A stretch of 64,000 nt of DNA from Hippopus hippopus (Eukaryota; Mollusca; Bivalvia; Cardiida; Cardiidae), in contig OX328096.1 in NCBI GenBank assembly GCA_946811185.2, positions 69,253,345 through 69,317,344 of the forward strand. Reading direction: 5' to 3'. Both the position numbers and the translations under genes were made by a program. Positions 22,069-33,363 of this stretch are shown piece by piece (positions within the stretch are counted from its first letter, which is position 1; each line of letters opens with the position of its first letter). The notes below the pieces were generated by a model. It was given only the letters and a program-made list of their open reading frames with translations, was not told the origin of the DNA and ran no database searches.

Positions 22069-22361
22069 ATCGATTGATTGTATGGTTTCTAACGCCGTTT
22101 TCATCGTTATTTCAGTCATATCGCGGCGGCCAGTGCACCTATCCAGACTTTCTGGATTTCTCTGCACAATATTCTTTCCAAGCCTGGCTACTTTCCCACA
22201 TAACCATCGCCGAAACAATGGTCAGCGGTGAGAGAGGAATGAATCCTGTCGCAATGACTATCATCAATCGTCGGAAAGAAATTGGCCGAGCCGGGAATCG
22301 AATCAGCGACCCCCTGTTCTCTAGTCCTGCACGCTACCGACTGAGCTACCGGAGCTCGGCG
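22069..22361 (-). mobile_element. SINE-1, full length
   Basis: Tail GATTGATTGTATGG, body with GAATGAATCCTGTCGCAATG, head ending CTGAGCTACCGGAGCTCGGC. A second minus-strand tRNA-like head lies immediately to the left (about 21975-22065). Confidence 0.8.
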
Positions 22362-22367
22362 GAGTTT

Positions 22368-22483
22368 TTACTTTGAAAGGATAGAAAAACTTTATTGGAA
22401 TCATTTTCTCCTTTTTTTCCGCAAAGTTTTCAAAAGACTTCTTGCTCAGAGTTCTTAAACCACGGTTTTGTTGAAGGTTTAAA
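22368..22483 (+). mobile_element. MITE-A, right half
   Basis: ATTTTCTCCTTTTTTTCCGC then TTAAACCACGGTTTTGTTG; it abuts a SINE-1 head. Confidence 0.55.
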
Positions 22484-23251
22484 GGTAGGCAGTTTTCAGC
22501 CAGGTTTTAACCCATTTCATCTTTATTTCATGAAACTGTAACCATTCTTGTATCTCTATGCCAAATGTTGCCCCTGATAGCTGCAAAATTGCACAGAATA
22601 CGACGGATAGAAAATGCATTTCATGTTTTGGAGGCCTTCAAAGCAATCCCTGTTGTCCTTTCCGGTTTTAAATGAAGACAAATCCCTTGTGTTTTTCTAT
22701 CCCTTACACAATATATTGGTAATTTTTCTGTCTACTCAGCTGAGCCATTCTAATTTTAACAGCATTTTTTCTCTCTAGCTGGATATGTCTTTAAACTGTG
22801 TTTCACCGAATACGTCACGAAGTCTACGACAGTCATAATAAATTTACACTCTAGTAAAAGTTTACCAATCACTAAGCAAACTTATTTTACATTTATCAAG
22901 AACTATTACGAATTACATCGAGGAAAAACAATCGCATGAAAGGAAAATATCGTTATTCAACTGCATGGAAAATATTGTAGACAATGGTATAATTGTTTGT
23001 CACTAGCAAATGTCCCTTTTCTCCATGATGTTTTCTAAAGGTTTTTACAGCAGAGGCGTAAATAGTCGCATTTGTACAATAATAGGTAAAAGTGTCTGTG
23101 AATGAAGATGTAATTACTGGCTCTTATAACAGACAAGTTATTGCTTTTAAATGTTGGTTTGTTTTGTATTCTCTCCGAGTGATACAGCATTGAGTTCAAC
23201 GTTAACGTGTTTCGCTTCCTAGGTCAAGAACACGGAAAAAAAAAACTTTAA

Positions 23252-23470
23252 CTCTTTACCAAACTACACAGTTTTGGACTGGACCAAACTGAAAGCATTT
23301 TCAGACGAAAACTTAAATGCAGCTTAGATGATGATTTCTGTATTTGATAGGGTAGAAAACATTGTGGGAAAGGGAGAAAATGCTAGTAACCAGCATTTTC
23401 TCCTTTTCCCACATTTTTTTCCAAAGCATTCTCTAGCAGGGTCGTAAAATCTTGGGATTTCTAAATTTTA
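23252..23470 (+). mobile_element. MITE-A
   Basis: TTAA at 23248-23251; near-perfect hairpin 23356-23416. A degenerate relative lies at about 22930-23060. Confidence 0.75.
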
Positions 23471-24384
23471 GGTCGACTCGGAATTTATTTCACTGTGCTG
23501 TATATCTACCTCAGCTGTGTTTAACATGTAAAACGGCAACATCTCATTTATGAACCTATTTCTATTGCAAACCAATTACTTGGTTGGCCTCAGAGCGCTT
23601 TTCCCAAGGGAATGCGACCAGCACCGCCTGCAGGGATCAAATCGTTAAGTTTTGGTTTATTTTCTTAGATACCTTAACAAGTGCGCCACGGAAGAACCTT
23701 GCTAGCTACGAGTGTAAAAGGAGCTTAATATATACATTTCTTTTTTGTTTAGCACCACAGAAGCCCGTAGTATCATACAATCCCGTGACAGAAATAAATT
23801 CTAAGTTTATCATGATGTTAACAGCAATCTTCATCATTGCAAGACCTGTCCTTTGAGGAAACTTCGAGCGCCTACTTGATTTGTATCTATTGCAACTTTA
23901 CCAAATCTGGTTATTCAATCTTCCCAACCTTACATCGTGTAAAGCGACACGTGTTTTCATTGCTACACAGTCGCATTTTAAGAAAATTTCCAACAAACGT
24001 TAACAAAAACAGACATAACCACCACTGTATTTAAGAAATTATCTCATAAAGAATAGACATTGACAATACTTGATTACGATAGTCTGTGTTTTTGACAAGT
24101 AAACCTTCGAAAAATCACGTAAATATCATGCAAGCTTATTTACACAACAAAGATAACAACACTTAAAACAATAAATAAATCCCTTCTGACAGTCAGACGG
24201 AAATATTCAATGAAAACTATATAGCATTCTATATATGGTGAAATATGACAAATACTATAATAACGTAGGTGCACGTTTCCATGCTGATGCTTTAAATATT
24301 GTGTCTGGTATGAGGATGATGTAAGATTTCGCGTCTTGTGAGTGTTTTGGTCCCACTGGACCCTCCATACTTTCTCGGTTTTAA

Positions 24385-24587
24385 CCCTAGGGCTACTAAG
24401 CGTGAGTCACTGACCTTTTGCGGGTAGCGTAGATCAAGATCAGACTGCGCAGAACGTGCAGTCTGATCTTGGATCTACACTATCCGATAAGGAGGTATCA
24501 TTCCCCGAAAATACCTTTGGAACGGCAAAATTTTGATTTTTACTATCGGCTTGAATGTTTAATTTCACTTATTTAGCAGGACTAGGG
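24385..24587 (+). mobile_element. MITE-B with TTAA flanks
   Basis: TTAA at 24381-24384 and 24588-24591; hairpin 24428-24482. Confidence 0.85.
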
Positions 24588-24591
24588 TTAA

Positions 24592-25149
24592 GTTTTTCGA
24601 TTCTTTGTGGCTACTGTTTACAGTCTTGGCTTTTTTCATTTGGAGCTTTTGGATGGGCGGGGTCTGCCCAGCTGCTCTATGGTGTCTTTGTGGTCATTGG
24701 TCATAGTCATTCTTCATTTGAACACTTTTTGCTGTCAATTTGGCATTTTGTTCGGGTTATTCTCGCAATCTTGGCTTTATAATTTGGGACATGCGAGCGG
24801 GCGTTGGTGCCCAGGCGCTTAATGGTGTCTTTTTTACAGCATAACAATAAGGCCAGAGTCAGACTTAAAAGTTGGGAAGAATTATAAAAGGCCACCGTAA
24901 ATGCAGCAGATTTACAAAATGCCAAGTCTATGCAGGCTGTTATCCGATTTCTCAGCTGCGTTTGATTTTGCGGGCGTTTATGTAGGCGTGTTTAATCTCG
25001 ACCTTATCTATACAGTATTAAAGTAGATATTATGCTCTCTCTCTCTTTTATTTTCACATTGAACTCGTTATGCCTCTTTGCTGGATAAATTTTCATGAAA
25101 TGCTACTTGATGATGTCTGATTTAAGAAAACTGTTGCTTTTCCATTCCG
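24592..25149. other. No gene; GC-richer stretch
   Basis: Contains a weak internal repetition (CTATGGTGTCTTT and AATGGTGTCTTT about 150 bp apart) and hydrophobic small ORFs; no domain. Confidence 0.4.
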
Positions 25150-25355
25150 ATTACTAGAGCTCCAGATAAGAGGGGGGTGACTGTACTCTAAATCCATTAT
25201 TTCTCTTCGAAATTCTATGTTGTGGATACTCATTAGAATCGTCTCGATGAGACGATTCTAATGAGTGCCCATAACATAGGGTTTAGTGAAGATTAATTGA
25301 TATTTTTTAATTTTGAAATCAAAATCACTCCCTCAGTCTGGAGCTCTGGGTTACT
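25150..25355. mobile_element. Long palindromic foldback
   Basis: Perfect core CTCATTAGAATCGTCT/AGACGATTCTAATGAG, CTATGTTGTGG/ATAACATAG next, and outer GAGCTCCAGA/TCTGGAGCTC. The whole is an imperfect 200-bp palindrome. Confidence 0.65.
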
Positions 25356-25589
25356 TATGAACTCATTTATATATTAAGTTATGCTTTAATATATTACCAG
25401 GAATACATTTTCAAATATTTCAATATAAGTGAAATAGCCACATTGTAAAAATATCTGGATATTTAAAGATATAGAAGAAAGCGTAAAAAAGGAGTGACTG
25501 CTGTTAGCAAGCTATTTCCTCCTTTCTCAAGATGCTGCCAAAAGCTGTCTTTTGCAGTAACGTAGAAATACTAGTAGTACGTGTTCTAT

Positions 25590-26760
25590 GAATTAATTCC
25601 AACAGCAGGACTAATCAAAGCACTGAAAGTATTGACAGATTAGCGAATGTGGAATAAGCGGCCTTGGTAAAGATTAAACTTGGTTTGTCCATAAACGATT
25701 GTAGAAAAATGGTCTAAACGGATTATCAAATCTGATCCGGGTCTTTCCGGTCCAGTCCGGTTATTAAGTCCGATTCAGTCCCATCCAGTTACTTTACCCA
25801 TCTCTCAAAGCCAGTTACTTGTCACGGAAAGAAATACAATGAAAAAATCTGTTTGTTGATCTTCAACTGGAAAAAAAAAAAAGAGAACATAATTTGACGA
25901 TTTGCCATTTGAATACTTTCTAGAATTTGTTTTTAGATGAAATTTACATGTTTTTTTGCGAATTTGTATAGCGAATCCGCTTACTGTGATCGTTCTGGCC
26001 GAAACCAAATATATCATGAGTAACGACGCATGCGCGCTCACTCTGAACTATGTTATCGGTTCGACCTGAATCAAATACATTGCCATACACGCTTGTACTT
26101 TATCCATTATACTTTCAGTTTTAGCCACTACACCTCAACCCCGCTTTTGTCACTACCGTATATACTGTCCTACACGTGCATACAATATATATAGTCCGAA
26201 GTATAATACCAGACCAGCAAAAAACTGTCAGATTGACGGATCAAGTGACCACTCCTTAACAAGTAACAGAATAACAGTTACTGTCCGGCCTGCTCGGCAG
26301 AACAACTTTGACTTTCTTTGCCCATGCTAACTCCATTAAATGACTATATATACATGTGTTGCGTGTGATATTATTAATTTTTTTTAAAATTACAACATAT
26401 TACAGTTTTATGCTTCTCCATAAATTCGCTTTCTTTGATTTCTCTTTCTTATCGGTTGGACGAACTCGTAGCCAGACGAAACCTACAACGCCCGTGAAAA
26501 ACACGATGATGAAAAAGGTTGCTTTGGGATAAGTAAAGATTAGCCTTATTTGCAAAGGTCTGTGACATATTGCATCTAAGCAAAACATCTTGTTTCTTGT
26601 TCAGTCTAAGGTTTTTTAAGTTCAAATTGGAGCAGAAGAGACTTTGTAGTTCATGTCAATTTTTTTCTTAGTTAACAGAATTACGTTTTCTAAGAGAAAG
26701 AATTATTTTCTATGGGGAAGTATTTGGCGCCTGCGTTTTTTTTAACATTTGAATCTGGTC
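25590..26760 (+). repeat. Paralogous segment, copy 1
   Basis: 25605-25830 (CACTGAAAGTATTGACAGA ... CCGGTTATTAAGTCCGAT ... CTCAAAGCCAGTTACTTGTC) matches 53015-53215, and 26650-26770 matches 53375-53520, in the same order. The material between differs. This is an old segmental duplication or an unrecognised dispersed repeat. Confidence 0.5.
26403..26588 (-). CDS. Candidate small membrane-protein exon, unrecognised
   Basis: A 62-codon ORF has a clear hydrophobic segment (about residues 24-42, ATFFIIVFFTGVVGFVWL) followed by a basic tail (RVRPTDKKEKSKKANLWR), the pattern of a single-pass membrane protein with a cytosolic C-terminus. It lies in a low-repeat region and ends just before AT-rich sequence. 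The upstream acceptor is weak (ATATGTCACAG). I do not recognise the protein. It could be a last exon, a small ORF or chance. Confidence 0.25.
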
Positions 26761-26957
26761 ACTCACGATGGCAAAAGAACAGCATTCGCTATCCTACAAA
26801 CCTTATTCAATAGTAGATTTCAATGCACTGTGGACGAACACTTGACCGTACGAAGTTCGAAGGGTTGTTCATCCCACCTACGAAAACAATATTTGGAGTC
26901 TATGATATCCTTCATATATACGCCTTGTTCTAACATCTACATAAGACAGATGCCTGT

Positions 26958-27182
26958 ATGGCATCGAAAATGGTTACATACCATATAAATCTGCGGAGAA
27001 GAGGGAATGACACTAAGAATGATAAAGCAGGAGTCATGAATTACTCTGTCTCCAGGTCGCCTCCTATAAATCGTATAAACGTACCTAGGCAACCCACAAT
27101 CAAAAAGCACCGAATTGCGTGGGACATGCAGATGAAAAAATTAAACGATAGAAAAGATAAAGAAAGAACATCTTTCATATGA
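26958..27182 (+). CDS. Doubtful ORF with a basic C-terminus, unrecognised
   Basis: A 74-codon ORF ends in a polar, basic tail (RQPTIKKHRIAWDMQMKKL) and overlaps another ORF (26749-26988) in a different frame. The region just upstream is paralogous to about 53375-53520. Coding use is not supported by clear splice signals, and it may be a pseudogene remnant. Confidence 0.15.
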   Translation: MASKMVTYHINLRRRGNDTKNDKAGVMNYSVSRSPPINRINVPRQPTIKKHRIAWDMQMKKLNDRKDKERTSFI

Positions 27183-27650
27183 TTTCCGGGTCAAAGATGT
27201 ATTTGGTCACGGAAGTATTTCTGGCCAATCCTTAAATGCTTGAAAATTACTGTTTTTAGGTCAATAGTTATCGCGTAATAGGTGCAGATTGAATTCTTAA
27301 TGAATTAGTGGGCGAATGCAAAAGCACTCAAAGAATGTTCTGAAGGGTTTTGAGTTGAACATTCTTGATTCTATTTCCGGGTCATTATAAACAAGGGCAT
27401 GTCAGGAATTATGTCCAATCGTCGAATGCTTTGATAGTACCGTTTTAGGTTTCAGATCTTGGTATAACAGGTGCGTGTCATATTGATAATGGAGTCGTAG
27501 GCGATAGCGTGGGAAAAACCATTAAAAAATTGAAGATATGTTAAGTCAATTAAAAACATATTCAATGCTATTTCCTAGCTAAAAATGTTCATATGCAAAA
27601 ACGCCAAACGTCGAATGCTTGTGGGTTCCATGTCAATTTGTAACCGGAAG
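27180..27650 (+). repeat. Three diverged tandem units of about 185 bp
   Basis: Units begin near 27180, 27365 and 27565. Each has TTTCCGGGTC- or TTTCCTAGCT-like sequence, then (C)GTCGAATGCTT or CCTTAAATGCTT, then TTTAGGT and a GGTGC motif. They are strongly diverged. A 95-codon minus-strand ORF (27575-27862) overlaps the last unit and is probably not a gene. Confidence 0.45.
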
Positions 27651-28236
27651 TTCATATTTTGTACCGAGATACAACTGTTGGGGTCAGGAATGTTAATGCA
27701 GTTTGCTGTCGAAGCACTTAATATTATATCGTTATGCACCTTGACAGTTGGTGGGTAATATTTTGTCAGTTTGCTTTTGCGATTTGATTGTTTAGATGTA
27801 TCTCTCAATGGGATACGTCTTGAACTCAGAGCTGCGATGTTCAAGGATACTATGGGAACCAATATCTATACGCATACGGCTTTTTTACACAATGCAATAG
27901 GCAGCTTCTGAAAACAAAGGTGGAAATGAGACAATTGCTAAAGACAACCTTTCATGGCTCAGAGCTTATTTTTTTTTCGTTCTCAACTCCGCTGAGCATG
28001 GAGTTTCAAAGTTATATCAATATAAGTTGATACAACGGATGGATTAAATTCTTAAATTTCTCAGTGTTTTTTTATTCTCCTTCAATTAATGCCCATTTCC
28101 TAACTCTTTTCACTGTCTGATGCATTATTGAAATCAGAAGTTCGACACAAACTCCGTTGCGCATGACCGCAAGTTATATAAGCATGGCCCCGGAATGTAA
28201 TTCTGTATTATTCATAAAAAGACACTTTACTCTTAA

Positions 28237-28443
28237 CCAAGTACCAAACAGTCCCGGGGAAGAAAGCTTTTGAAAACACAGAGGGAAAAGGAAAAAATGG
28301 GTTGTAACAAGTATTTTCTCCTTTTCTCATTAAGTTTTCTACCCTTTCACACACAAAATTATCCTCGAGCTGCTACCATTTTTTTTCAGTCATTTTCAAA
28401 TGCTTCTTGGCGAGTCTGTATTTTATTTTTTGTATGATGAGGG
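28237..28443 (-). mobile_element. MITE-A with TTAA flanks
   Basis: TTAA at 28233-28236 and 28444-28447; hairpin 28272-28335. Confidence 0.75.
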
Positions 28444-28486
28444 TTAAGTGTCTGTTTCATGTAACATGCGCGAGCTATTTATATAG

Positions 28487-28752
28487 GATCCATGGTCTGG
28501 CAGAAGGGGGTTTAATGCATCTCAGTGATGCATTATACCGAACAAGTCATTACATAATCATGGATCCATAGAATCCATTTTTTTTTAAATAACCGCCAAG
28601 GTAGAATGGGGTAGAATGGTCATTGGACGTGCAGAAAAATGACCAATAGCAAAAAGTTTCGACTCATGTCAGCCTGCGCGGACTGCGCAGGCTGACATGA
28701 ATAGACACTTTTAGCAGATACGTTAAATCCCCTATTCACAGAGCATGACTCA
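28487..28752 (-). mobile_element. MITE-C
   Basis: GATCCATGGTCTGGC to CAGAGCATGACTCA; GC-rich hairpin with loop GGACT near 28670-28700. Confidence 0.8.
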
Positions 28753-29471
28753 TATGTAAAATAAATCTTTCTCGGTATTGTTTTAACAACCCACTGTCAA
28801 CCGTTTTCTTAAAATCTGGCTTTATTTACACCGTATTTGTTGGTGGAAGTGGAGGTTTCGTTTGATAAAATCAGTTATAAATATTCTCGTAAACGTGAAT
28901 GCATTTGGATATTATGGTATTTCAGCTGATCTAAAACAATAAAACAAAACAACTCCTGCGATAACAACACAGCGCGCTATTTGATACGAGAGTAAAGAAG
29001 TTCGAAAAGTATCACATATAGACCCTATATCGCAAGTATATCAACGATCATATATAGCCAATAATTCTGTCAAGTTCTCGTCATCTTATGGCCTGTTGAA
29101 GAAATTTACAGATTATATTTTCCTTCCGACACTGATTTAAGAGCGGCCATAGCGGACGTTGGTCAGTTTCGGATAGTCTCGGATCAATACCATTAATAAG
29201 CGTTTTATAGACCTTCGCCGTCCCGCGTAATAAATTAATCATGGGGCCCAAGGGAGTTGCGGCAAATCGTATATGATTTAACAATGGGTGCTGGTTGAAT
29301 TAAAAACCGCTTTGCTCTTTGATTGACTGACTTACTAGGAAAACCAACATATAGCGAATATTTCGCGTGTGTTGTTTGTTTTTGAAAATTCAAGAATTTT
29401 TTAGTTTCCGTGAGATATTTGGATGGTGTGGCTTACAGCTTTTGTCTTACTGGGGTTCGTGATAGCTGCCT
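28753..29471. other. No feature recognised
   Basis: A 67-codon minus ORF (29081-29284) lacks a recognisable domain. 30516-31234 and 32139-33148 are also without features. Confidence 0.4.
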
Positions 29472-29808
29472 AAGGACCCGTCTACACTAGCACACATTTG
29501 TTTGCAACACCTCCAAACACCATGTTTGCTGATGTTTTGCAAACAAAAGTATGCCAGTGTAGACCAGTGAGCTAAACAAGTGTTTGGTGATGCTTGGACA
29601 TGTTTATTTTTGGTGATGTTTGGTGGTGTCTGAGTATACATATATTGACCAGTCATAAGCTGTCTTTTTATTATGTGATGGATGCATTACATGATCTTCA
29701 AACATTGTAGTAGTGTAGACACCCTACGAACAAACATGACCATACTTCACCCAACAAAAGTTTGGTGATGTTTGCAAACAAATATTTGCTAGTGTAGACA
29801 GGCCTTTA
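29472..29808. mobile_element. Foldback with GTCTACACTAGCA ends
   Basis: Ends AAGGACCCGTCTACACTAGC and GCTAGTGTAGACAGGCCTT with TTTGTTTGCAA inside; about 36 bp of TIR. The interior repeats TTTGGTGATG and GTGTAGAC. hAT affinity is possible; no clear target duplication. Confidence 0.65.
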
Positions 29809-30037
29809 CACTCCTTATTTCTATAAAGCGCATGTCTTAGTTCTCCAACACTTTAAATTGAAAAGAAATAATTCCTATAAGACTATGTCATAAATAAAAG
29901 GAAATAAGGACAAAATTTAATAAAGTTGTACGTATAGGACTTAGAGGATGTAAATATTAAAGAATTGGCGAAATGTCTTCCTTTGTTGATTAAAATCATC
30001 TTAAAACGAAAAAGGACCGTATGACGGAAAGTATTAA

Positions 30038-30250
30038 CCCATAAAGCCGCTAAATACTCGTAAGTTAAATGAAACTTTCAAGCCGATAATAAAACCTAAA
30101 TGCTACTATTTCAAAGTTACTTTTGTTAGGGAAAGATATTTCCTTATCGGACAGTGTAGATCCAATATCAGACTGCACGTTCTGTGCAGTCTGATCTTGA
30201 TCTACGCTGCACTCAAAAGGTCATTGAGTCGCGCTTAGCAGCCTCGATTT
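30038..30250 (-). mobile_element. MITE-B
   Basis: TTAA at 30034-30037; hairpin 30152-30210. Confidence 0.75.
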
Positions 30251-30323
30251 ATCTCAACCTCACAGCAGTCATTGCAGGACTATTATTCCACTGTAAACGT
30301 CATCTAGATTCTGTAGCTTCTGA

Positions 30324-30515
30324 ATTCCTAGGCTGCAAAGCGCAACTCAAGGACCTTTTGCGGACAGTGTAGATCAAGATCAGACTGCACAGAAGGTGCA
30401 GTCTGATCTTGGGTCTACACTGTCCGTTAAGGAGATATTTTTTCTCCGATAAATAACTTTGAAATAAGAATATTTCCGTTTTTACTATTATTCAATTTGT
30501 TAGCAGGATAAAGGG
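30324..30515 (+). mobile_element. MITE-B
   Basis: TTCCTAGGCTGCAAAGCG to AGCAGGATAAAGGG; TTAA at 30516-30519. It faces the copy at 30038, giving an inverted pair about 75 bp apart. Confidence 0.75.
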
Positions 30516-31234
30516 TTAATTCCACAAAGAGGCTTTTCTCACTGACGTTCTTTATGGTTCTAACACACGCATTGGTTGTCTGCGCATATCATATTCTTCG
30601 AAGATTCGACCTGCCTGCTATGACACATCACTATCTTGTACAGGATAAATATTAATACGCGGTGTGTAAGCTAAAACTCGCCGCTAATAAAGTAGCAATG
30701 GAGAAATGGTTATAAACAATGCACCAGTGGAAAAATCTAGCTTGTTTTTCGCTCCAAATTTCTTAAAAATGTCCTATAGCATCTCAGAATGCAGTTTCTA
30801 AATATAGACTTTGGGGAAACCAGGATTCGTGCGGGGTTTTTCCACAGACTTATCAACAAGAAGTGTCTGGGCTTATACCGAAGCTATTACCGAGGGCTGT
30901 AGAGACTCTTTTTTTTTTATAAATGATTGGTGCATGGTAACATGCTAGCTGACATAAGCTGAATGAACCTTGCCAGGTAGCGATTTATTGAGTAAAAGTT
31001 TATTTTGAAATTCGAAGTAACGGTTGTCGTTTTGAAAGTAGTCCGGTTTTGTACCAATGCCCAAATCAGATAGGTATGCATTTGAAAAATGCCACCTAGC
31101 GGCAGATAATGCAAAAACGTTCCATTAAGTTGCTATGTGTCATCTTTAGAGCTCCGAATATACACACCATACATTTCCATCTTAGAAATACATCAAAAAT
31201 AATTGCAATATATGGTTGCTTTCGCCTATGGTGT

Positions 31235-31345
31235 TTCACCAAAGCGGACAGTGTAGATCGAAGATCAGGCTGCACGTTTCGTGCAGCCTGATCTTGATCT
31301 ACACTGGCCGTAAAGGCAACTATAGTCGTGAAAAGCGCTTAAAGG
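31235..31345 (-). mobile_element. MITE-B, partial
   Basis: Perfect hairpin GATCAGGCTGCAC/GTGCAGCCTGATC, compensated on both arms relative to the family. Confidence 0.65.
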
Positions 31346-31446
31346 GTAAATTTCGTCAGTTCAGTTTGCTGATTAACAGTGTGCCAAAAGATGCATCAAA
31401 AGCATAAAGCCATTGTTAAAAAGCCAAGAAAATCAACAAGAGAAAT

Positions 31447-31698
31447 TGAGCCTTGCTCTGGCAAAAGGGGGCTAAATGTATCTGCGTGATGCATTATACC
31501 AATCAAACCATCAGATAATTATGGATCCATATTTTTAATAACCGACTTAATCATAAAGTAGACTGGTCTTTGGACCTACAGAAAATTGATCAATAGCGAA
31601 AAGTTTCGGCCCAGGTCAGCCTGCGCGGACTGCGCAGGCTGAACTGGGTCGATTCTTTTCGCAGATGTATTAAGCCCTTTTTCCCAGAGCATGTCTCG
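31447..31698 (-). mobile_element. MITE-C
   Basis: GAGCCTTGCTCTGG to CCCAGAGCATGTCTC; GC-rich hairpin 31610-31650. Confidence 0.8.
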
Positions 31699-31769
31699 AT
31701 TATATTTCGACTACATTTTGCACTGAATGTTGCGTTGTGCTAATTTACAGGCGAAAACAGGAGCTTTTG

Positions 31770-32134
31770 CAGACGCCAAAGATCAAGATGAAACTGAACA
31801 GAAGTTGCAGACTGATCTCGGATCTATTCCGTCCGTTTCTTTTGTAAATCTTTCTGAGTTTCGGTGGATTGTTTTTTTCCACCCTGGAAAGAAGTCTCGA
31901 GTTTATATATTTGGCACTGGAAAAGTAATCTCTTCCACTACTGAATAAACAAATTGTATTTTCTCAATGACTACAATAACAGTTCTGCTAAAAGATCAAG
32001 AGAGGTTTCGTTCATAATCTATAATAAAGCAGTGACCAGTGTAGATCACAGACCAGACTGCACGTTCTGTGCAGTCTGATCTTGAACTACACTGTGCACA
32101 AAACCTTCTGGGGTCGTCTATGAAATGGAAAGCG
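31770..32134 (-). mobile_element. Degenerate MITE-B then MITE-B subtype
   Basis: 31770-31855 is a worn hairpin. 31917-32134 matches the 9110 subtype and has TTAA at 32135-32138. Another fragment is at 32528-32590. Confidence 0.6.
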
Positions 32135-33148
32135 TTAAACATTCAGCAGGTTGAAGGCAGACATCTGAAACGAGTTAGTTTCCTCATGACCATTTTTTGG
32201 ACTCGATAATTTTTCTTTAAAAAAGCCTGATTCTCTCAATTCTCCGCTTCTCCCAAAAGTTCGAAGCAGCTGTGTTCGGTTATGGGTGAAAGGAGAGAGC
32301 ACTCGTCATGAACAATTTTCTTCTTACTACATCGTTTCTAAAGAGATTTGCTGCACAATGTTTGTGTTAACGTCGTTGCGGGAGGTAATAAGTTGAAGCG
32401 GCAATAATCAATAGACGGGTACTCTGTCTTATTTACAGTAATGACGTATAGTAATTAGTTCGTTTCGATTACCAGTCTCTGTAAACAAAGATTTTCTTAA
32501 ACTTGACCTTACCGAGGCCTATTTTTAGTGCTTTTCGGGACAGTGTACTCTGATCTTGATCTACACTGTGCGATAACATGTTCGATGTACTGGCTAAGAT
32601 TTCCAGGAATTTGCAATATACTTATCGTTCTATTTTCTGGACGAGAATATTCTTTACATCTTCTAGCATGCTAAAACTTTGATAAACGTAAATAAAGTGA
32701 CAATGATAAACATCTTACTTGATCCAAATTCTATTACTCTCAGACGATAGCAATGTCTTTTTATGCACATTGTACAGTTTATGTAATGTTGCAATACGTT
32801 ATACCTGTCATACCTTTTATGTGTTTTGTTTTGTTATATCGTGTATGTCAACAAAGGCTAAAATTATCATCTGAGAGTAATACTATAAAGTGGACAGCCT
32901 ATCAGTAAAATTTAAACATGTTAAACAAAAGATGCATAACGTAAAGTAGTGTGCCAGAAACTCAGTTGTTCACGCCCAGAGTCTTGGATACCCGTAACGG
33001 CCGAAAGTCCTTACAAGGTATAAATGAAAATGAGTAAAACAGCAAATATCTCCCTGTGTTTTATTATGTTTCGGCTCTGTTTATGTGGAAAAGAAGTCAG
33101 TATCTTGAAAAGATACGTGTCCATGGTAGTGGTAGAGAAACAGAAAAA

Positions 33149-33330
33149 ACCCACTTTTTCCACACAACCCCGACTTTTAATGATACTTAGAAAAAAGTAT
33201 TTTGAACACACTGTGGGAAAAGGAGATACTCCTCCCGAAACGAATTTCAATTTTTCAGTCGCATTCGTTTTGTCGTCTGCGAATGCCTTCAATTTCGACA
33301 AATCTAAAATTTTGTCGTTTGGTAAAGGGG
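33149..33330 (-). mobile_element. MITE-A lacking one hairpin arm
   Basis: CTTTTTCCACACAACCCCG, AAACACACTGTGGGAAAAGG, then directly TTTTGTCGTCTGCGAATGCC. The 125-codon ORF across it is not a gene. Confidence 0.6.
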
Positions 33331-33363
33331 TTTATCACATAACTCCCCTTGTTTTCGGTGTAA

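Noticed and set aside
22012..22376. ORFs of 68-100 codons on both strands
   Set aside because: They lie in the SINE-1 and the solo tRNA-like head.
26749..26988. 79-codon plus-strand ORF
   Set aside because: It overlaps another frame and a paralogous repeat segment; no splice signals or motif.
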